In this document: in pieces, positions 61,890-64,000 of the stretch
Position numbering within the stretch: the stretch's first letter is position 1
Layout of the letters: each line of letters opens with the position of its first letter
Assembly (NCBI GenBank): GCA_934435195.1
Contig: CAKSAJ010000007.1
Coordinates: 1 to 64,000 of the forward strand
DNA from: an uncultured Schaedlerella sp.
GTDB lineage: Bacteria > Bacillota > Clostridia > Lachnospirales > Lachnospiraceae
DNA length: 64,000 nt
Direction of reading: 5' to 3'
Made by a program: the position numbers and the translations under genes
The notes under the pieces: generated by a model
Databases searched by the model: none
The model's input: the letters and a program-made list of their open reading frames with translations, nothing else
Told to the model about the DNA's origin: nothing

Positions 61890-63209
61890 ATGAAAAAAGT
61901 AGTAAAATTTGGTGGAAGTTCACTGGCAAGCGCAGAACAGTTTAAGAAAGTCGGAAAGATTATCCGTGCGGATGAATCAAGAAAATTTGTAGTTCCGTCT
62001 GCACCGGGAAAAAGATTTTCAAATGATATAAAAGTAACAGACATGTTATATAGCTGTTATGGAGCGGCAATCCGAGAGAAAAAATTTGTAAATCAATTAG
62101 ATGATATTCATGCACGATATCAGGAAATCATAGAAGGACTGGATCTGACATTATCTTTAGATAAAGAGTTTGAAACAATCCGTGAAGATTTTGGAAAGAA
62201 AATCGGCAGAGAGTATGCAGCATCAAGAGGCGAATTTTTAAATGGTAAGATTATGGCAGCATATCTCGGGTTTGAATTTGTTGATGCAGCAGAAGTAATT
62301 CGATTTAACGAAGATGGAACATTTGATGATGACACTACAAATGAATTGCTTGCAGAAAGACTGAAAGAATCAAAAGGGGCTGTAATCCCTGGATTTTACG
62401 GAGCAACTGAAGCTGGAAGAATTGTTACATTTTCAAGAGGCGGTTCTGATATTACAGGTTCTCTTGTTGCACTGGCTGTTTCAGCAGATTTGTATGAGAA
62501 CTGGACGGATGTATCAGGATGCTTGATCGCAGACCCAAGAATTGTAAAAAATCCAAAGCCAATCGATACAATTACATACAAAGAACTTAGAGAGCTGTCA
62601 TATATGGGAGCAAGTGTATTACATGAAGATGCCATTTTCCCAGTAAGAAAAGCAGGAATCCCTATCAATATTCGTAATACAAACGCACCGGAAGATAAAG
62701 GTACGCTGATTGTAGAGGGAACATGCAGACAGCCTAAATATACAATTACAGGAATTGCTGGTACAGATGGCTTTGCTTCTGTAACAATTGAAAAAGCAAT
62801 GATGAACTCAGAAATTGGATTTTGTCGTAAGGTATTGCAAGTGTTTGAGGATAATGATATTTCTATCGAGCATATGCCATCAGGAATCGATACAATGACA
62901 ATTTTTGTACACAAAGATGAATTTGAAGAGAAAGAACAAAAAGTACTTTCAGAGATTCATAAGGTGGTTAAACCAGATCACATTGAGTTAGAATCAGATT
63001 TGGCATTGATTGCAATTGTTGGACGCGGTATGCGTGCAACACGTGGAACAGCAGGTCGTATTTTCTCTGCATTGGCACATGCACATATCAATGTAAAGAT
63101 GATCGATCAGGGCTCAAGCGAGCTTAACATCATCGTCGGCGTAAGACATGATGATTTTAAAAATGCAATTCGTGCTTTATATGAGATTTTCGTTGAAACA
63201 CGAATTTAA
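61890..63209 (+). CDS. lysC: aspartate kinase
   Basis: 439 residues. N-terminal kinase domain with VVKFGGSSLAS (5-15), GEFLNGKIMAAYL near 112, GFYGATEAGRIVTFSRGGSDITG near 170-190 and the ending YMGASVLHEDAI near 245. Two ACT domains follow (about 285-435, GFASVTIEKAMMN... and ALIAIVGRGMRATRGTAG) for feedback control by lysine or threonine. It phosphorylates aspartate in the first step toward Lys, Met, Thr. Monofunctional. ATG at 61890 lies 7 bases after GGAGG. Confidence 0.95.
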   Translation: MKKVVKFGGSSLASAEQFKKVGKIIRADESRKFVVPSAPGKRFSNDIKVTDMLYSCYGAAIREKKFVNQLDDIHARYQEIIEGLDLTLSLDKEFETIREDFGKKIGREYAASRGEFLNGKIMAAYLGFEFVDAAEVIRFNEDGTFDDDTTNELLAERLKESKGAVIPGFYGATEAGRIVTFSRGGSDITGSLVALAVSADLYENWTDVSGCLIADPRIVKNPKPIDTITYKELRELSYMGASVLHEDAIFPVRKAGIPINIRNTNAPEDKGTLIVEGTCRQPKYTITGIAGTDGFASVTIEKAMMNSEIGFCRKVLQVFEDNDISIEHMPSGIDTMTIFVHKDEFEEKEQKVLSEIHKVVKPDHIELESDLALIAIVGRGMRATRGTAGRIFSALAHAHINVKMIDQGSSELNIIVGVRHDDFKNAIRALYEIFVETRI

Positions 63210-63234
63210 TACAATTAAGGTGGGATATTGAGAA

Positions 63235-63654
63235 ATGAATATTTTGTTCTTTTTGAAGCCGAAGAATGACGTAGCATATATTTATGACTACTGTACCCTT
63301 CGGCAGGTATTGGAAACGATGGAATTTCACAAATATGCAAGTATTCCAATGCTGAATAAAGAAGGCGAATATGTTGGGACAATGACAGAAGGGGATCTTC
63401 TTTGGGGAATTAAGAACTATACTGATTTGAATGTAAAAAAATCAGAAACAATCTTTATCAAGGATTTTCCGCGCAGGGCAGATTATGATGTGGTACGTGC
63501 AGATTCTGATATGGAAGATTTGATAAAGAAAGCAATGAATCAAAATTTTGTTCCGGTTGTAGATGATCAGAATAAATTCATAGGAATCATAACAAGAAAG
63601 AGCATCATTGAGTATTGTTTTGAAAATATGAAGCAGATAGAGGGAGTCAACTAA
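63235..63654 (+). CDS. CBS domain-containing protein
   Basis: 139 residues made of two CBS motifs (about 10-70 and 78-135): YDYCTLRQVLETMEFHKYASIPMLNKEG ... GTMTEGDLLWGI, and VVRADSDMEDLIKKAMNQNFVPVVDDQNKFIGIITRKSII. CBS pairs bind adenosine ligands and sense energy or nucleotide state. No catalytic domain. 25 bases after lysC, perhaps cotranscribed, though a functional link is unproven. Confidence 0.88.
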   Translation: MNILFFLKPKNDVAYIYDYCTLRQVLETMEFHKYASIPMLNKEGEYVGTMTEGDLLWGIKNYTDLNVKKSETIFIKDFPRRADYDVVRADSDMEDLIKKAMNQNFVPVVDDQNKFIGIITRKSIIEYCFENMKQIEGVN

Positions 63655-63710
63655 AAACGGAAGAAGTTTTGATAAAAATCGAAAGAATTTTACAGAACAC
63701 CAGAAAAGAA

Positions 63711-63740
63711 TTGACAGAGATTATAAAAATAGTGTATATT
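63711..63740 (+). promoter_or_regulatory. promoter of tRNA-Thr
   Basis: TTGACA (63711-63716), 18-base spacer, TATATT (63735-63740), 34 bases before the mature tRNA. Between them TATCGTTG (63742-) and a matching CGACGATA arm (63764-63771) make a hairpin in the precursor. Confidence 0.72.
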
Positions 63741-63773
63741 AATATCGTTGTCACATAAGTGGCGACGATATAT

Positions 63774-63846
63774 GCTGCCTTGGCGCAGTCGGTAGCGCGT
63801 CGCCTTGGTAAGGCGGAGGCCGGGGGTTCAAGTCCCCTAGGCAGCT
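63774..63846 (+). tRNA. tRNA-Thr (anticodon GGT)
   Basis: 73 bases. Acceptor arms GCTGCCT (63774-63780) and AGGCAGC (63839-63845) match fully, discriminator T. D arm GCGC/GCGC, anticodon stem TCGCC/GGCGG with loop TTGGTAA (anticodon GGT, reads ACC/ACU), variable loop AGGCC, T arm GGGGG-TTCAAGT-CCCCT. No CCA is encoded after the discriminator. Confidence 0.97.
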
Positions 63847-63854
63847 TTGAACTT

Positions 63855-63897
63855 AGCCCTGGAAACACTGATATATGCAGTGTTTCCGGGGCTTTTT
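63855..63897 (+). terminator. terminator of tRNA-Thr
   Basis: AGCCCTGGAAACACTG (63855-63870) pairs with CAGTGTTTCCGGGGCT (63878-63893), one mismatch, then T run. Only AT-rich DNA follows to the window edge, with no gene start seen; an upstream TTGACA near 63986 may begin the next promoter. Confidence 0.93.
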
Positions 63898-64000
63898 AGA
63901 TCTTGAAATAGAATTCGTAGGAAAAAGTAGGTTGTCCGGGATGTTAATATGCTTTTTTATTTAGAAACGATTCTCCATTTTGAATTGACAAGTAGAAGCT

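Overview
The window looks like part of a chromosome from an anaerobic, low-GC, endospore-forming Firmicute of the class Clostridia, most probably a gut Lachnospiraceae (Dorea/Mediterraneibacter/Ruminococcus torques-like). The genus is a guess. Supporting signs are the AT-rich codon use, AGGAGG ribosome binding sites, the rnfCDGEAB order, a sodium-pump decarboxylase cluster, an alpha/beta SASP, ytfI-ytfJ and ylbJ sporulation genes, and several proteins of a type I know mainly from Lachnospiraceae.

Layout. Positions 1-3440 are the right end of an integrated mobile element: a phage-type accessory protein, a 33-residue mini-protein and a large serine recombinase. The element ends inside a D-Ala-D-Ala carboxypeptidase gene (dacF-like, minus strand), cut just after its SxN motif. 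This is the most striking feature of the window, because dacF often leads the spoIIA/sigF operon. The core chromosome follows. 4.1-7.8 kb holds a metallophosphoesterase, scpA-scpB and an intact carboxypeptidase. 7.9-13.2 kb holds a five-gene biotin-dependent carboxyltransferase/Na+ pump operon. 13.4-20.0 kb holds pepP, an RpiR regulator, an HI0933 flavoprotein, cmk, ispH and rpsA. 20.2-25.2 kb is the complete Rnf complex. Convergent to it is apbE, which supplies the covalent FMN; divergent from apbE are a NusG-II protein, a Gx-family membrane protein and ruvAB. 29-36.7 kb holds zapA, a U32 peptidase, a FtsW/RodA-transpeptidase pair and ytfI-ytfJ. 36.8-41.5 kb holds rpmB (minus), Asp23, fakA and recG. 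41.6-44.5 kb holds a SASP gene, rsmD-coaD, a coiled-coil protein and ylbJ (minus). 44.7-51.7 kb holds RNA modification enzymes, a YgiQ radical SAM enzyme, an SDR and recU. 51.7-57 kb is a his operon (hisZ-hisG-hisD-hisB-hisIE) whose last gene carries an extra HisA/HisF-like domain. 57-64 kb holds a radical SAM pair with RNase G, ybaK, lysC, a CBS protein and tRNA-Thr(GGT).

How the parts fit. The Rnf complex and the decarboxylase operon are both ion-motive-force generators typical of fermentative gut anaerobes. ApbE lies where its substrates RnfD and RnfG are made. RuvAB, RecG and RecU together cover Holliday-junction processing. Short-form HisG and HisZ form one enzyme.

Most genes are core housekeeping. 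The unusual material is the element end and its target gene, the mixed carboxyltransferase operon, the HisF-like/HisIE fusion, and several tight overlaps of terminators, promoters and ribosome binding sites. No rRNA, CRISPR array or insertion sequence was seen.
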